The notes beneath the pieces are model-generated. The model did not search any database, was not told the origin of the DNA, and saw only the letters and a list, made by a program, of their open reading frames with translations. The translations under genes were made by a program, and so were the position numbers. 64,000 nt of DNA from Scleroderma bovista (taxonomy: Eukaryota; Basidiomycota; Agaricomycetes; Boletales; Sclerodermataceae). The DNA lies in NCBI GenBank assembly GCA_037178675.1, contig JAYMGJ010000547.1:1-64000 (forward strand). The letters run 5' to 3'. This document shows, one piece after another, positions 21,301 to 33,600 of this stretch (position 1 is its first letter; the number at the start of each line of letters is the position of its first letter).

Positions 21301-21885
21301 CAAGTCCGGCGGAGTAGAGGCGGAGGAAGAACGAGCTCTTGCTGTGTCAGAAGGACGCAGCTGAAGTTGGTATTTGGTGGATCCCTCTAATTTGCACGCA
21401 CGCATGAATGCGGCTGCGTTTATCAGAGAGATGTGCGGAGGGGTGCAAACCAGAGTGTCGACAGATGGCGCGAGGCCAGGGTCAGACTGGCCAGAGAGGC
21501 CGGAGACAGGGTTACCGGACTGAACCGGAGAGGGGGTCGACGGGGGCGCTAGCAAACTTGGTGCAGGGGTCCGGAAAGTTAAACTGCTCAGTACCCAGTC
21601 AATCAACGGATTGTAGCGGGTGAGCCAGTTATGTCCAAGGACAATCGAGCATTCAGAGTCTAACGGAGTGAGGTAGAAGGTCATAGGGGTGACATCACCG
21701 GATGCGGGAAATTTCACTGATAGATTGACGGCTTGAGTAATTACAAAATTCGAGGTACCGTCAAAGAGCCGGAGTACAATCTGGGGAACAGAGTAAGTGG
21801 AGAGAGAGTGTCCGAGAGCATATTGGGTATCTACAAAACAGTGCGTGGAACCGGAGTCCTCTAGAGTGCTCACAGTAGTACCCAT
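18307..21885 (-). pseudogene. pol: Gypsy element 1 pol (PR-RT-RH-IN-chromodomain), one stop
   Basis: One frame of 1193 codons broken by a TGA at 19660-19662. First part (741 residues): retropepsin DSGSTHCF at residues 10-17 with LGHNW at 83; reverse transcriptase about 265-440; RNase H about 530-655 (ETDTSDY; DHKNL preceded by Met where Thr is usual). Second part (441 residues): HHCC zinc region (HDHP...HFGQNRTL...CTSCARAK), integrase core with D (MDFIEQ), D (SDRGTEF) and E (DGQTEQ), and a C-terminal chromodomain (FEISEILDSK...YLVRWSGYEG). The RT active site reads YLDN instead of YLDD (codon 20716-20718, a G-to-A change), so polymerase activity should be lost even without the stop. Gag and the protease start are missing to the right. 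Confidence 0.93.
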
Positions 21886-23024
21886 AGTACCTTTGCTACT
21901 TGTACTTTTTGATCACCTTAATTCATTCAATGTTTGTGTCAATCAATTTATATTAATTCCCTACAGTACAAAGAGTTGGTCATCGTGTTGTTGACCATAG
22001 TTGACGCTGGTGGGGACGTTGTTGTTGTTGTTGGCATCGGTGGGGATAACGTCATTGTCAGTAGCCACGTTGACAATGGTGGTGGTGGGTCATCATCATT
22101 GTTGCAGACACAGGTGGTGGTGGTGGTTGTGTCGTTGTCGACGGTGGTGGGGTGGTGGTGGTCGCATTGAGGGTGGTGGTGGCCACGTCTTCATTGGCAT
22201 TGGTGGTGATGGTCATGTCGTCGTCAATGGTGGTGGGGTGGTGGTGGTCGACGGATGAAGAGAATGAAAATGAGAGACTTAGAGAAATTTCAAGTATGTG
22301 TGTGTGCATGTGTTTGTCTAATGATTATATCAGCATATTGCACTATCAACATTTCCTAATAGTGTTTACCACGTCACTACATGCCTCGCCCACAGCCACC
22401 ATCCCCACCAGCATCGTTGATGTGACCATCATCAGCGACAATGACGACAATGACAATGATGGCTAGGCCACCACCACCACTCCACCACCAGCGTCGACGG
22501 CCACCACCAATGCAAGGGAAATGACGGCCCCACCACCAATGTCGTCGACATGGCCACTGACGATGATGACCCCCACCATCAACGTCGTCAACGTGGCCAT
22601 CAATGCTGGCAATGACGACAATGACAATGACCCTGCCGCCATCCCCAGCATCAACGGCGGCAACGCAACCACCCACATCCCCAGCGTTGACAGCAACGAC
22701 AGGATGACTCCCATCCCAGCATCATCCGACGATGATGCCCCTCCAACGTCCACCAACCTCCCAGCCACCACACCAGCGCAGCGTCGACGATTGCCCCCCT
22801 GTGTTCAACAACCACCCCAATCATATAAATATATTATTTAGTTATCTACTCCATAGTTTTAGTCCTAATACATTTTTTTTTTCTCTACTGAATATTTGAA
22901 TCGAGTGACAACCAGACTGGCACGGAGTCTGACAGACTGGCACAGAGTCCGACAGGCTGGGCGGTCAGCTAAGCGCTGTCAAGTGCTGTCAGCTCGGCTA
23001 ATTGGAAGGGCTGGTTTGCTGATG
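21876..23024 (+). mobile_element. G-rich/C-rich repeat element, copy 2
   Basis: Same design as 13106-14288: opens with TAGTACCCATA-ACCTTTGCT and a shared 70-bp left edge, a GGTGGT-rich left third, the shared core around 22260-22370 (ATGATTATATCAGCATATT), a CCACCA-rich right third, and the end GGTTTGCTGATG at 23013-23024. It replaces the 5' end of gypsy element 1. Subterminal GACTGGCAC / GTCCGAC repeats precede the right end. Confidence 0.6.
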
Positions 23025-23480
23025 CCAGCGCCAGCACAGATGCAATGCGACCACCACCACCACCACTGGCGTCAACAACCCAGTGCCCACCCCATGCCTG
23101 CACGCTGCGACACAACCACAACCACAACCACAATTTATGACCCACCACCACCCACCACTAACATTGACAACCCAGTGCCTGCCCCCATGGATGTTGTGAC
23201 AGAACCACCACCACCACTACTGACGGCGATGACCCCAGTGCCACCACACATGCACGTTGCGACACGACCACCACCACCACTAGTGTCAACAACCCAGCAC
23301 ACACACTGTGGTGTGACCACCACCACAATGACAAGGCAGCATTGATGACGATGATGACGACAATGAGTGCATGGCCAGTGCCACAGTGGTACAACGGCGA
23401 CTATGGCAAGGAGGAATGACGATTGCAACAAAGAATGGGGACAACAACAATGCTACAGCGGATGGTGTAGAAGGAACCAA
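23025..23480. repeat. CCA-rich low-complexity tract
   Basis: CACCACCACC words interspersed with ATGACGACAATG; open frames on either strand are repeat by-products. 23481-23690 shows nothing recognisable. Confidence 0.6.
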
Positions 23481-23689
23481 TTAGTATTTAGTAGATTACA
23501 ATGTAGTAGCTACAATTGAATACAGGGTTATGCAGTTTGACTACAGAATGACACAGTGTGTTGCAAAGTGTAACATGCTATACAGTGGATACAGTATGAA
23601 TCTACATACAGCGCGCGAGATTCTGTGTCACAGTGTTGTACAAATGGGGACCTATCTGTACCACTGTGGGAACTGTAGCTGACTGTACA

Positions 23690-24200
23690 GCTTTGCGATG
23701 TGTGTTTGATCTGATTTTGTGCAAATCATGGATACCTTGCAAAACATACCATCTGATCTGCATAAATGACACATAGCAGGAAACCATGATTTGTACAAAT
23801 CAGTGGGTATGTGATTTGCGCAAATCAGTGAGTATGGTGTGCACAAGTCAGATGAATGGTTTTGCGCAAATGAATGGGTATGTGGTTTGCGCAAAACCAT
23901 ACCCTCTGACTTGCACACACCATACTCACTGATTTGTGCAAATCACATACACATTGAGTTGGGCAAAACATACCCTCTGATTTTCACACACCATACCCTC
24001 TGACTTGCGCACACCATACACACTGATTTGCCCAAATCATACAAACCATGATTTGCGCAAAACCATACCATCTGACTTGAGATACCCACTGATTTTTGCA
24101 CAAATCAGTGTGTATAGTTTGTGCAAACCCCATACCCATTCATTTGCGCAAATCATACAAACCATGATTTGCGCAAACTATACACACTGATTTGTGCAAG
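23690..24200. repeat. Minisatellite with TTTGCGCAAA palindromes
   Basis: About 20 imperfect units of 20-26 bp built from two parts, ATTTGCGCAAA(T/C)CA and CATACCCTCTGACTTG. Units occur in both orientations, so the tract is rich in short palindromes (for example GATTTGCGCAAATC) and can form many hairpins. Confidence 0.8.
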
Positions 24201-25424
24201 TTTCTTGTAAAAATCTCTTATTTTGCGCTAAATAGTGGATCAAATGTTGGGATAACCCTGTCCAACCCTAACCAACTTAACAAATAGATATAGAATCGGT
24301 TCAATGCGGACCGGTCACGTGATCAGGCACAAGCTGTCTGAGAGTCTAGGCTCGGTCTGACTCCGGTCGGATAAATCCTTTTGAAGTTTCTCCGAACTTT
24401 CCCCGTATGGCACAAGGGGCCCGGGCAGAAGTTCTTTAACGAGTTGGCAATAGTGCGGAACTGGCCCTAGGTCCGATCCCGCCGGTAGCTCCGATTTGCT
24501 ACCATTGCCCCGGCTATGCAACCACCTTCGCTCCGCTCTGGCGGAGAAACATTGTTCCCTTGGTGTGGAATCCCGATTGGATCTTGATCCGATTCAGTGG
24601 ACATGAGGCTCCGCCTCATGCCCTAGGCATGGCCGCTCTGCAAGCGGTGCCAAGGCCCCAGGATAGGGCTCGGATCTTAAGGATCCAATGCAATGGAAGC
24701 GATCACATTGAGGTAATGCCTCATGTATTGTTGTCCCCCCAAGGGGGGAACGTGTTGCACAGTAATTAACACCGGCAGTAAGGGTCGATGGTCTAGTCCA
24801 ATCGGTTAAGTGAGTAACCGTCTTCCTATCGCGAAGGCTGTGTGTAGTGCCACTCTGCCCCCCACAACGTGGTTCTAGGCATCGGAGACGCTTGCCAGCT
24901 TAGTACCGATTGGTTGATTAGGGAATCATGTGGTAACTTTGCCGTACCAACCCCGCTGTTTGAGATTCCGACTCAGCAACAGTCTACGGATAAAAGAGAT
25001 AACAAGAAGGGCTGATGAGACAATAAGTCGAAAGGCACCCTGGTCTTCTGTCCCCGCACAGGAACCACCTTCCCTCTCGCACTCGTCTCTCTAGCTCCGC
25101 AAGCTGGATAAGTTGCAAAAATTGCTTCGCGATTTTTGCTCCACCCTAAGTCTTTCCGAATTGTGGGACCAAGTCAACTGGAGCTCAGAGGTGACTGAGG
25201 GGAATGACATCGCCAAGATATTCACCACTTGCTCGTTTTGCTCTACGCAGGATATGCATTGAAGTGACCGGGTCACATTCGCTCCCACATTGAGGTACAA
25301 TATCGAGTTGTCTAATGTATGCCAAGAATCTGTCGTGCCAGTGAGGTCTTTGACCATGAGGTGGCACAGGACAGAAGATTAGTTGTATTTCACCAATGCA
25401 ATGGCCTGCCGAGGTGGTGTTGGA
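24201..25424. other. Non-coding stretch, nothing recognised
   Basis: GC content is more even than in the neighbouring repeats but no frame shows a protein family. A region at 24780-24870 superficially resembles a tRNA D-arm but does not fold. It may include the end of the Plavaka copy 1 transposon, whose terminal repeats I could not locate. Confidence 0.4.
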
Positions 25425-28147
25425 TCAACGTCCCGATGAAGTCGTGAATATGGAATTACCTTCAAGCCCTGATGTGGGCCACTCCTTGCTCAGATCGGTA
25501 TTGAATAGGACCGGGTCATAACACCCATAGCACCAGGTCGTAGAAGGTGGTGCAGCAATGACAGTGTGTGCGGGGTCGAGATCTCCCCCTGGGTGAAATG
25601 GTCTCTGCTGCAGGCGAACAGCGTGCCACACAGCGAGGTGGGAGAACGGGAGATTGCAAGTATTGGTAGAATGACGTTGCCCTGCAACCTGGTGTGACAA
25701 CATTTGTGCTTCCTGCTGGAGGTAGTCACCAATTGCGCCATGGAGATCAGGGATATTATGCTCGGTAGCAATAGTGTCGATGGGAGCGTGATTGATCTTC
25801 GGGTCCTTGATTATGTTAATTGCAGTGTTGCAAACAACAGACGTACGGAGAGGAATTGGGACTGATCCGCGAGGGGCAACCAACAGTTCCTGAGCTTTTG
25901 CGAAGTAGTCAGCTGGAGAACGTTTGGGCTGCCCTAGTTTGGCAACTGATTGGAAGAGTTGTGTGTCATCATCTGCATTGACAGGGGTGAAGTCCTCATC
26001 ATCTTCATCTTGGTGATGGTCCTGCACCTCTTGCAGGGATGTAGCGAGCTCGAACCTCGAGCATTTCTCGAGACAGTCTAACTGGCAACAGATTTGAGGG
26101 TCAATGTCAACATTATTGCTCCTGCGAGCAGGATTTTTGACTACAACAATATGGGCATGTTCTGTTACATCGGCCGTCCATTGAGCAGGGGCACCAGAGG
26201 TTTGGATGGAGGGAACGACACTTTGCAGGAGTTCAAGCTTTGGAATGTACCAGTTATCGATTGTGTTCTTCTTTCCCTTTCTCCCACTGGCTGTTATGAT
26301 GGACACTTTGTTGTCATTAAACGCTTGAAGGGATGTGATGAGCATGGCGCAATCGTTGTCGTCGAGCTCAGGAGCTTGTGCAAGATAATGGAAGTCCAAA
26401 AGGGAGCGCATTGCAAGGACAACACAGGGAGGGGCGGCACCAGTGATTACAGCGATCAGGTACCGCTGTACATCTCGCTGTGTTCTGCCAGTGACCTTGG
26501 TCAGGTGGGAAATACCCTCACCAAAGTGTCTGTAGCCAGTGGACGGCTGGAGAACAGAGAAACGGAAGTCAAGTTCTTTAGCGCTGATGATGTTGATGGC
26601 CCATTTGACGTCGTGATCCCAGAAAAGCTTATGCCAGTCATGAAGTGCCTCAGGTGTAAAAAATCGGGACGGATCAGAGAGGGACCAGTTCCGAAAGAAG
26701 GGCTTGGCAACTCCATTCAAACAATACTTCTGTGCGGCCTTGAAATATTCTTCGAAATCATCTGGGTCAACATCGATGTTCTGCAGCTGTTGCAATGTGA
26801 ATCCTTTCGTCCGAGGCGGGTGGCAGAAGCTATCTCCAAACTGCTTGTACATCGCAGTTGTGACTGGCGACGTCTTCCCTCCCACTGCTGCAAGCATACA
26901 CGCTTCAGGGGTATCAACGACATAGGACACAAGGGGAGTGTAGCATAACCGCAGGTTACCCAAAGGATCATTCATCATGATCCCGAGGTGTGCAGCCTGC
27001 TTCAGCGGTTCGAGTACAATGTCGAGGCATTCGTGGAGGAGACGGTCTGAGAGGATGCCGCACATGCGTTTGTTTTTGTGGATGAACTTCGGAATCAGTA
27101 GGAGTGCCGCCAGTAGAAATGCATCAGAGGACAGTTTGAGACAGGTCGACATACGGATGTTGGCAAGTCCAAGAAGCAGAGGGTGGGCACAGCGATCGCC
27201 GACGAGAGCGGAAATGTTGGTTTTGTCTGACAACAGCATCACACCGAGAAGTGTTGCTCCATCAGGTAGTTTGCTCTGCCGTTGAATCAGGTAACTTGGA
27301 AATCCATCTCACTGTGAGGGAACGCACCTGCATGTCCCAAGCACCATCGCTCGTCATCCATTCACTATACACGTGGACTAGGCGCTCAGCAGTGCGGTAT
27401 ACGCGATGCGGGATGAGATCAAGTTTATCATGAAAGAGAGGATGCTGAAAGAGTGCCTCCAAACACTCCACGGTGTCGTGGTAAAATAATTGCACAGGAG
27501 ACTTGGTAGGCTTTGCAGTTTGCATGATACGATAGTGCCACTTGGGGCCGCTTGGGAGGAGTTCAACTGCGCCGCGTAGTTGTCGTGCCGTTCGGAATGA
27601 GATGGGGAGATTTCTGATCTGTTATTTGATTTGATTTTGAGGCGGGGGTACTAGTTGTATTAGAAAGACTTACCAGCTCAAGGGAAAGCAAACTGTCCAC
27701 GGCAGCCAAGTTCAAGCCGGAACGGGTTAACCAGAGTCCAAACTCCCAATCCGAGCGAGAAGCGAACAGATAGTAAGGATTGGACTGTCGTTCGTTCGAA
27801 AAAGCGTCACTGTCAAACGTACCAAGGAAGGTCTTCCGTTCACCAGGGAAAATCTTAGCAGCATTGGGAAACTCCTCCACTAACCCCCAAACAGGGTCTG
27901 GGCCCATATCCACATCCATAGCTTCTTCTGCGCCCCCAAACCTGCTTGGAGATGGTGGGTTCCAGTCTTCAGGTATGTATGCATCAAGGGCGCCATGCTG
28001 TGGATTTACAACTTCAACTTCGTTGATTTCAGAAAAACGAACCAGGTCGTCGACCCAGCAATGGCAACAAGACGTGGGTTGGTTCATGTGTCACTGAATA
28101 GCTTCGTCCAATGGCAATATCTTGCCACAGCTTGGGCATCGCGGCAT
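25425..28147 (-). pseudogene. Plavaka-type transposase, copy 1
   Basis: Three exons: 28147-27674, 27618-27328 and 27275-25425, with introns of 55 and 52 bp (GTAAGT...ACAG; GTGCGT...GCAG). Exon 1 starts with a C2H2-like finger (CPSCGKILPLDEA...H) and holds YLFASRSDWEFGLWL; exon 2 has PVQLFYHDTVECLEAL and ERLVHVYSEW; exon 3 begins with the family hallmark LPDGATLLG-MLLSDKTNIS and runs through FWDHDVKWAINI and SADVTEHAHI-type motifs (here TADVTEHAHI). Plavaka transposases are CACTA-related DNA transposases of Agaricomycetes. A TGA at 28091-28093, in the finger, stands where arginine is expected (IQ-stop-HMNQP); otherwise the frame is open. A single change inactivates it. Confidence 0.88.
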
Positions 28148-28229
28148 GGCAATATGGTAGCGGAGTATCTCGTGTGAAAGAGCACAAGCAAGTGACAGTC
28201 TGCTATGACTATGTTGCTTTTCACTTACC

Positions 28230-28891
28230 ATGTCATCCCTACCCCCTTCTTCCTTTCCTCCAACTACCCCAACGACTACAAAAATGGACTCAAGCGGTGC
28301 CGTTTCAGATCACACTGGTATCACAGAAATTTTTGCAACCAGTTCAAGGCCTGAGGTGCGAATGAATGAGTTCGAACATACCTCCCTGCCTCTATCTCGA
28401 TCCCCATCCCCTTTGTTGCATACCGGCTCTCTCTCCTTGCACGATGAATTGCTCAGCTCAACTGCCATTGACCCCTCCATTCTATTATCTGAGTCCGACA
28501 CCCAAGATCATTTCAGAATGTCTCATAATGTAAGTGTATGATATTTATTCAATGACCACTCATAACAGTAACCAAGCCCCACATTACTCACGATAACTCT
28601 TCCCTTGATCCTGATGACAACCTATACCTGCACTTAGAATTAGCACGTGCTAGGCAAGCTGTCCTTCGCGTGAAGGCATGCCTTGCAGCGTGTGAGCTGT
28701 CAGAGCAAATTTCCCGCACGTGTTTCTATCGTTTGAAGGCTAAACGTATCAAGAAGCAACTTGACAATGCAAGCAATGGGGTTGGGCAAATTTGTGACCA
28801 GATTCGACGATCTGGTCGGACTCTTCACCATCAACCTATCCTTCAAAGACAACCTCGCCGCCGTGTACATTGTCAGTTTTTAGTCTCATGA
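28230..28891 (+). CDS. Small helical protein beside Plavaka copy 1
   Basis: Divergent from the transposase, 82 bp between the two start codons. Exon 1 28230-28529 encodes 100 Ser/Pro/Thr-rich residues; an intron at 28530-28576 (GTAAGT...ACCAAG) joins in frame to exon 2, which encodes a helix (LYLHLELARARQAVLRVK, then CELSEQI) that could form a coiled coil. The C-terminal 30 residues are basic and less convincing, and a third exon is possible. No domain recognised. Position suggests that it shares a promoter region, or a transposon, with the Plavaka gene. Confidence 0.5.
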
Positions 28892-29427
28892 CGTTCTACA
28901 TATTCTAACTAGCTACGCATACAGCCCACTGTCACAACTTCAGTGATGGTGATGAGTTTGCTGTAGATCTTCAGTAACTAGTATTCCATGTACGTTGTTG
29001 ACTTGTGAACATTTGGCGCCAAAATATATATTGTAGTGACTGGCTACAACTCTGCGTGCTCGTTTTGTTTTGTTTTATTATACTCAAAAAACTACCAGCT
29101 CAGTATCACCACCTGCTGATGTAATCACACCACGACCAAAATTTTGCTAAGTCCCAAGACGCTCTCACACCCCCACCAACCCTCTTCGTTTCCCCGGAAC
29201 AGCGGTCAAGCTTCCATATTTTCTCGCATAAGTGTGCCCTCCACCGCACGAAATATCGCGCTCGACCTGGCCTGTGACACACGGTCGCTATTTAATGGAC
29301 AATAAAAGGTGCAGTCTTATCCCTCCAACCGGCAGCGTCTGTTTCACTGACCTATTCCCTCCACCACACGAAACAGGCCCTGACCCTTATCCCACTTATA
29401 TCCTTCCGCCAACGAAGAAGTCGACTA
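28892..29427. other. Non-coding stretch
   Basis: AT-rich to about 29100, then C-rich with no protein signature. Two similar short words, CCCTCCACCGCACGAAA (29228) and CCCTCCACCACACGAAA (29356), hint at an internal duplication. Confidence 0.4.
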
Positions 29428-29855
29428 TGTTTCGTGCTTGGAATCACGAATATGTCACAGGTGTGTGCACAGTTGATTGGTCTGCCCTGTGGTGGTCATA
29501 CCCTTTCAGCAGTGTGCACAAAATCAACAAGGCCTCCTCTACAAGCGAGGTGAAGCAGACGTTTCCAAAGCGAGCATCACCATCATCTTTGACAGCTCCG
29601 ATCGTGAACGGAGCCCAGCACCTCAAGCAAATCACCGTCGCTCATCAGGTTCATTGTTACATAGTTCGTAAAGTACTTAACCTGACTAATGACCTTGTCA
29701 CTTGTAGATTGCGCTTCCCAACACATCCAAGTACCTCCTCAATGGCCACAAGTCTACCCAGCAAGGTATTCAGAACCTCTTCCAGAGTGTCCAGCTCAAT
29801 ATCAACAATCCCAACTTCCTTCATGCAGGGCCACATTACAGGCAAGGCGCATTTC
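29428..29855 (+). pseudogene. SMC2: Fragment of condensin subunit SMC2
   Basis: Two exon pieces match the SMC2 head region in order: CFVLGITNMSQV-AQ (29428-29466), a degraded stretch, LLYKRGEADVSKASITI and IFDSSDRERSP (to about 29615), then after an intron (29649-29707) the run IALPNTSKYLLNGHKSTQQ, LFQSVQLNINNPNFL and MQG-IT. SDRERSP and the YLINGHK-TQ / NLFQSVQLNINNPNFL string are diagnostic for SMC2. Frames shift at least twice (near 29610 and a 2-bp loss near 29828). The Walker A exon upstream and everything after are missing, and the flanks are repeats. It is a transposed or duplicated piece of a conserved host gene with no function as a protein. Confidence 0.85.
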
Positions 29856-29879
29856 TCTCTCCCTTTCTCTTGTCAAGCC

Positions 29880-30348
29880 TGATACCATTGATGACTCGGT
29901 GACGCGAGTGGCCAGTGCCATGGTGGTACAACACGACGCACAACGATGATGATGAGACCACCTGACATGGGTGCCACAGCAACACGACAGTGATGGTGAG
30001 GTGACATGACGACGAACTGACGCAGGTGGCCAGTATGACAACGACGTCAGGGGGGATGGATGCGCATGCCAGCCGGTGCGACGTGCAGCCACAGCAGCGA
30101 TAACGACGACAACGACGTGACACATGGGATGGGGATGATCACACTAGCACGACGACGACAATGAGACGATGCGCATGGCCAGTGCCATGGCGGCACAACG
30201 TCGTCGATGACAATAACGAGGGGGGGGACAGATGTGCGTGCCAGCTGGTGCGATGACGATGACGACAAGATGACGCCCATGGCTCTGTGCCATGATGGCA
30301 CAACGTCGTTGACGACAATGACCACGACAGGGGGGATGAACGCGCATG
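29880..30348. repeat. GACGAC/ATGG-rich minisatellite, left part
   Basis: Loose units of about 100-130 bp repeat GCGCATGCCAGC-GGTGCGACG and GGCCAGTGCCATGGTGGCACAACG. The array continues at 36639-36830 after gypsy element 2, which is inserted in it. Confidence 0.75.
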
Positions 30349-30686
30349 TGAGACGACCCTAGGCAAACACCAAGGATCTGACCACACGCTAAGACTCTGA
30401 GAGGATAGGATGCGAGTATCTAGAGCAAAGACCCAAGATGAGCTCGAATGGGGAGCCTCTGGGTGCTGGATTGTACGGTATATATACTACTATACATGAG
30501 GGCTACGTGAGGCTATCCATGAGGCTACGTGCAGGTAGAAGGCTATGTAATGACATCACTGTGGAGCTAAGGCTATGCGTAATGATGTCAAGGGTGGCAG
30601 CATGTACAGCACGAGGTACAGGTCTAGACTAGGTAGATAAGATAGAGGCTGTACACTAAGATAAGATAAAAAGTCGGACCGTAACA
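30349..30686 (-). repeat. 3' LTR of gypsy element 2
   Basis: 338 bp; in element orientation TGTTACGGTCCG...GTCGTCTCA. It differs from the 5' LTR by two substitutions, CG/TG at about 30414 and CA/CG at about 30599, and lacks a 31-bp segment. Confidence 0.95.
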
Positions 30687-30699
30687 CTACTCCCCCCTC
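30687..30699 (-). promoter_or_regulatory. Polypurine tract of gypsy element 2
   Basis: Reads TGAGGGGGGAGTAG next to the LTR start TGTTACGG on the minus strand; the pol stop codon overlaps its first bases, so there is no spacer between pol and LTR in this element. Confidence 0.8.
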
Positions 30700-33600
30700 A
30701 GGTGCAGGATTCCAGACTGCAGAACTGAGCGTCGCAAACCATGAGGTTTTCGGGGATAGGACTAAATAACGAGTCAAAGTCCACTTGGGCCATATGAAGT
30801 TTCCGAGGAGCAGAGGGGTTTTCTCGGTAAAAGCGCTCAACTACCAGAGGAGAATTCTTTAAATTCAATGAGGGTTCCCATGTTCTCTCATGTTCTTCGT
30901 ATCCTTTCCAGTGTACCAGATACTGGAGTTGCCTTTTATAAATACGAGAAGCTACGATATAGTCCACTTCATACTCCTCATCGCATTCTTCAGAGACATG
31001 TATCGGACCGGGCCGAGACACGGGCTGACCGGGAAGAGGACCTAAATAAGGTTTAACTTGAGAGACATTCACAACCGGGTGAATCCGAAGAGTTTTCGGG
31101 AGCTTAAGCTCGACCGCATTCGGGGTTACATGAGTGACCTCATAGGGACCGATCCACTTCTCTGTAAGCTTCTTAGAAGCACGATTTAGCATACGAAGGT
31201 TGTCCGTAGAAAGCCAAACTTGTTGGCCTACAACATAGTCCGAGGTGGGATTTCTGTACTTATCCGCCTGAAGCTTCATATTACGTTTTGCTTTCTCAGA
31301 AGACTCAACAACTTTATTAAATATGGCGGCAAAGTCCTTAGCCGCTGGGGCTACTGTGTCCACCAGCTCAACACCCATATGAGGGGAATAACTCCGGGTA
31401 ATTCCGAACGGTGAATCAGTGGTTACCTCCAAAACCGTGTTGTTCCAAACGAACTGGGCAATCTTGATCCACTTGGCCCACTCGCTTTGTCAATCATTTA
31501 CGTAGGTTCGGAGATACTGATTGATTTCGCGGTTCAACCGCTCCGTTTGACCATCAGTTTGAGGGTGAAACGCCGTAGACATTTTCCTTTTAATGCCTAA
31601 GAGTCTATACAACTCCCCCAGGAAGTTGCTTGCGAAGACCAATCCACGATCTGACACAACGGAAGACGGGAGTCCATGCTGACACCAGACGTGGTCTCTA
31701 AATAACTCAGCAGTTGACAAAGCAGTTTCCTCTTTAGTGCAAGGCACAAACACGACCTCCTTGGAGAACCAATCAACCACGACTAATATATAATTGTACC
31801 CGAGGGATTCCAGCATCTCAGTAAAGTCCATAGTGACATCAAGCCACGGGCCGCTAGGGGTAGGGAGAGGAATAAGACTTCCAGAAGTCTTTTGATTCGA
31901 CACCTTGGACTGTTGGCACTTTTGACAGTGCTTCACATAGGTCTGAATCTGCTCTTTCATCCCTTTCCAAGAATAATGCTTCCTGAACGTGTTATATGTA
32001 GCTTTTACTCCTTTATGACCAGCAACAGGAGTATCGTGAAAGTTCATAATGAGCAACTGTCGCTCTTCGTAAGACTGATCAGTGACGTCGATCAGTTTAA
32101 TAGATACCAGGTTCAACAGGACCTGGTCCTTATTGTCATCGGAACTGGATACGTAATGGTCCGATCGCCTGCTAAGTGGATCTGCAACGTGCATCTGGGT
32201 TCCTTTCTTATAGATAAGTGAATAGTTAAACCGTGTCATCCACATCTGCCAGCGCGCTTGTCGCTTAGACAGGTTCTGTGACTTGGTAAAGTACGTTAAA
32301 TTATGGTGGTCCGTGTAGATCTCAAAGGCATAAGGAGTGGCCTCAAGATAATGGCGCCAGGCCTCAGTTGCTTTTATGATGGCCAGCATCTCTTTATCGT
32401 GAATAGGATAATTTCGTTCTGGAGGTGTCATGGAATGTGACATGTACGCGATGGGTCTGAATTCGCCGTCTTCGCACTTCATGGATATCACTCCCCCGAC
32501 GGCGAACTCAGACGCATCGGTTTCGAGGTGGAATTCGCGGTCCTGGTCGGGGTACTGAAGTACCGGAGCACAAGTAAAGGCGGCTTTCAAAGCCTCAAAT
32601 GCAGCACGTTCCTTTTCTCCAAAGTTAAATACCGTATCTTTACACGTAAGGTCCGTCATGGGCCTAGCCATGATCACATAATCTTTAATGAAGCATCTAT
32701 AGAAATTGCCGAGACCTAGGAATGCGCGAACCTGTTTTACGTTCGTTGCTCAGGCCACTTCAAAATAGCATTAACTTTCTCAGGGTCCATTTTGATTCCT
32801 TCATGTGACACGATCATACCGAGGAAGTCGACTTTGGTGACTCTGAAGCGACACTTCTCTGGTTTGACAAACAAGTCATTGTCTCGTAAACATTTCAAAA
32901 CTTCCAGCACGATTCTATCATGCTTTTCCTGATCGTCCGTATCCGTAAATATCATAAGGTCGTCGATATACACCACGCAGACATCCGACATATCGTGGAA
33001 GATCTCATTCATCATCTTCTGGAATGTTGCGGGTGAATTACAGAGACCGAAATACATAACTAATGGCTCGAAAGCCCCCTTTTGCATTACAAACACAGCT
33101 TTCCACTCATCACCTTCGCGAATCCTCACATTGTTGTAACCCCAACGAAGATCCATCTTTGTGAAGAGTTTACAACCCTTAAGCTTGTCAACAAGCTGAG
33201 AGATAAGCGGCAGCGGATAGTTATTCTTAATCGTCCAGTCGTTTACATAGCGGTAATCCTGTACCATGCGCTTCTTGCCGTCCTTTTTTGGGATAAAGAA
33301 GACCGGCGATGTTTGTTGACTAATAGAAGGCCGAATGTATCCTTTAGCGAGTTGATCATCAAGGAACAATTCAACTTCTTTTTGTTCATCAACAGAGAGT
33401 GGGATAAGTCTTCCCTTTTTGGGCGGGAAGTCTTCTTTTAGATCAATTCCATGATCCCAAGGTTTTCTTAGCGGCATGCGCTCTGATGACTTTTTACTAA
33501 ATATGTCTAAGAACTCCCAGTACTCTTTAGGTACCTGCTTCTGAGCTTCTTCTAGGGTCGACTCATCGATAGTGACCTTTGATTCATGAGCTTTTAAAGC

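Larger units (their letters stand above)
16294..21885 (-). mobile_element. Gypsy element 1 (chromovirus), 5' truncated
   Basis: Ty3/gypsy element on the minus strand: pol (18307-21885), a 3' non-coding region holding an antisense gene (17104-18154), a polypurine tract (16936-16948) and the 3' LTR (16294-16935). The 5' LTR, gag and the start of pol are missing: at about 21876 the sequence passes into a copy of the G-rich/C-rich repeat element. The chromodomain at the end of pol marks it as a chromovirus. It is dead: one stop in pol and a changed reverse-transcriptase active site. Confidence 0.9.

Noticed and set aside
24780..24870. tRNA or tRNA-derived SINE
   Set aside because: A D-arm-like string (TGGTCTAGTCCAATCGG) is present but no acceptor stem, anticodon stem or T-arm can be paired.
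26094..26948. 284-residue plus-strand frame opposite Plavaka copy 1
   Set aside because: Antisense shadow of a long conserved transposase exon; no independent signature.
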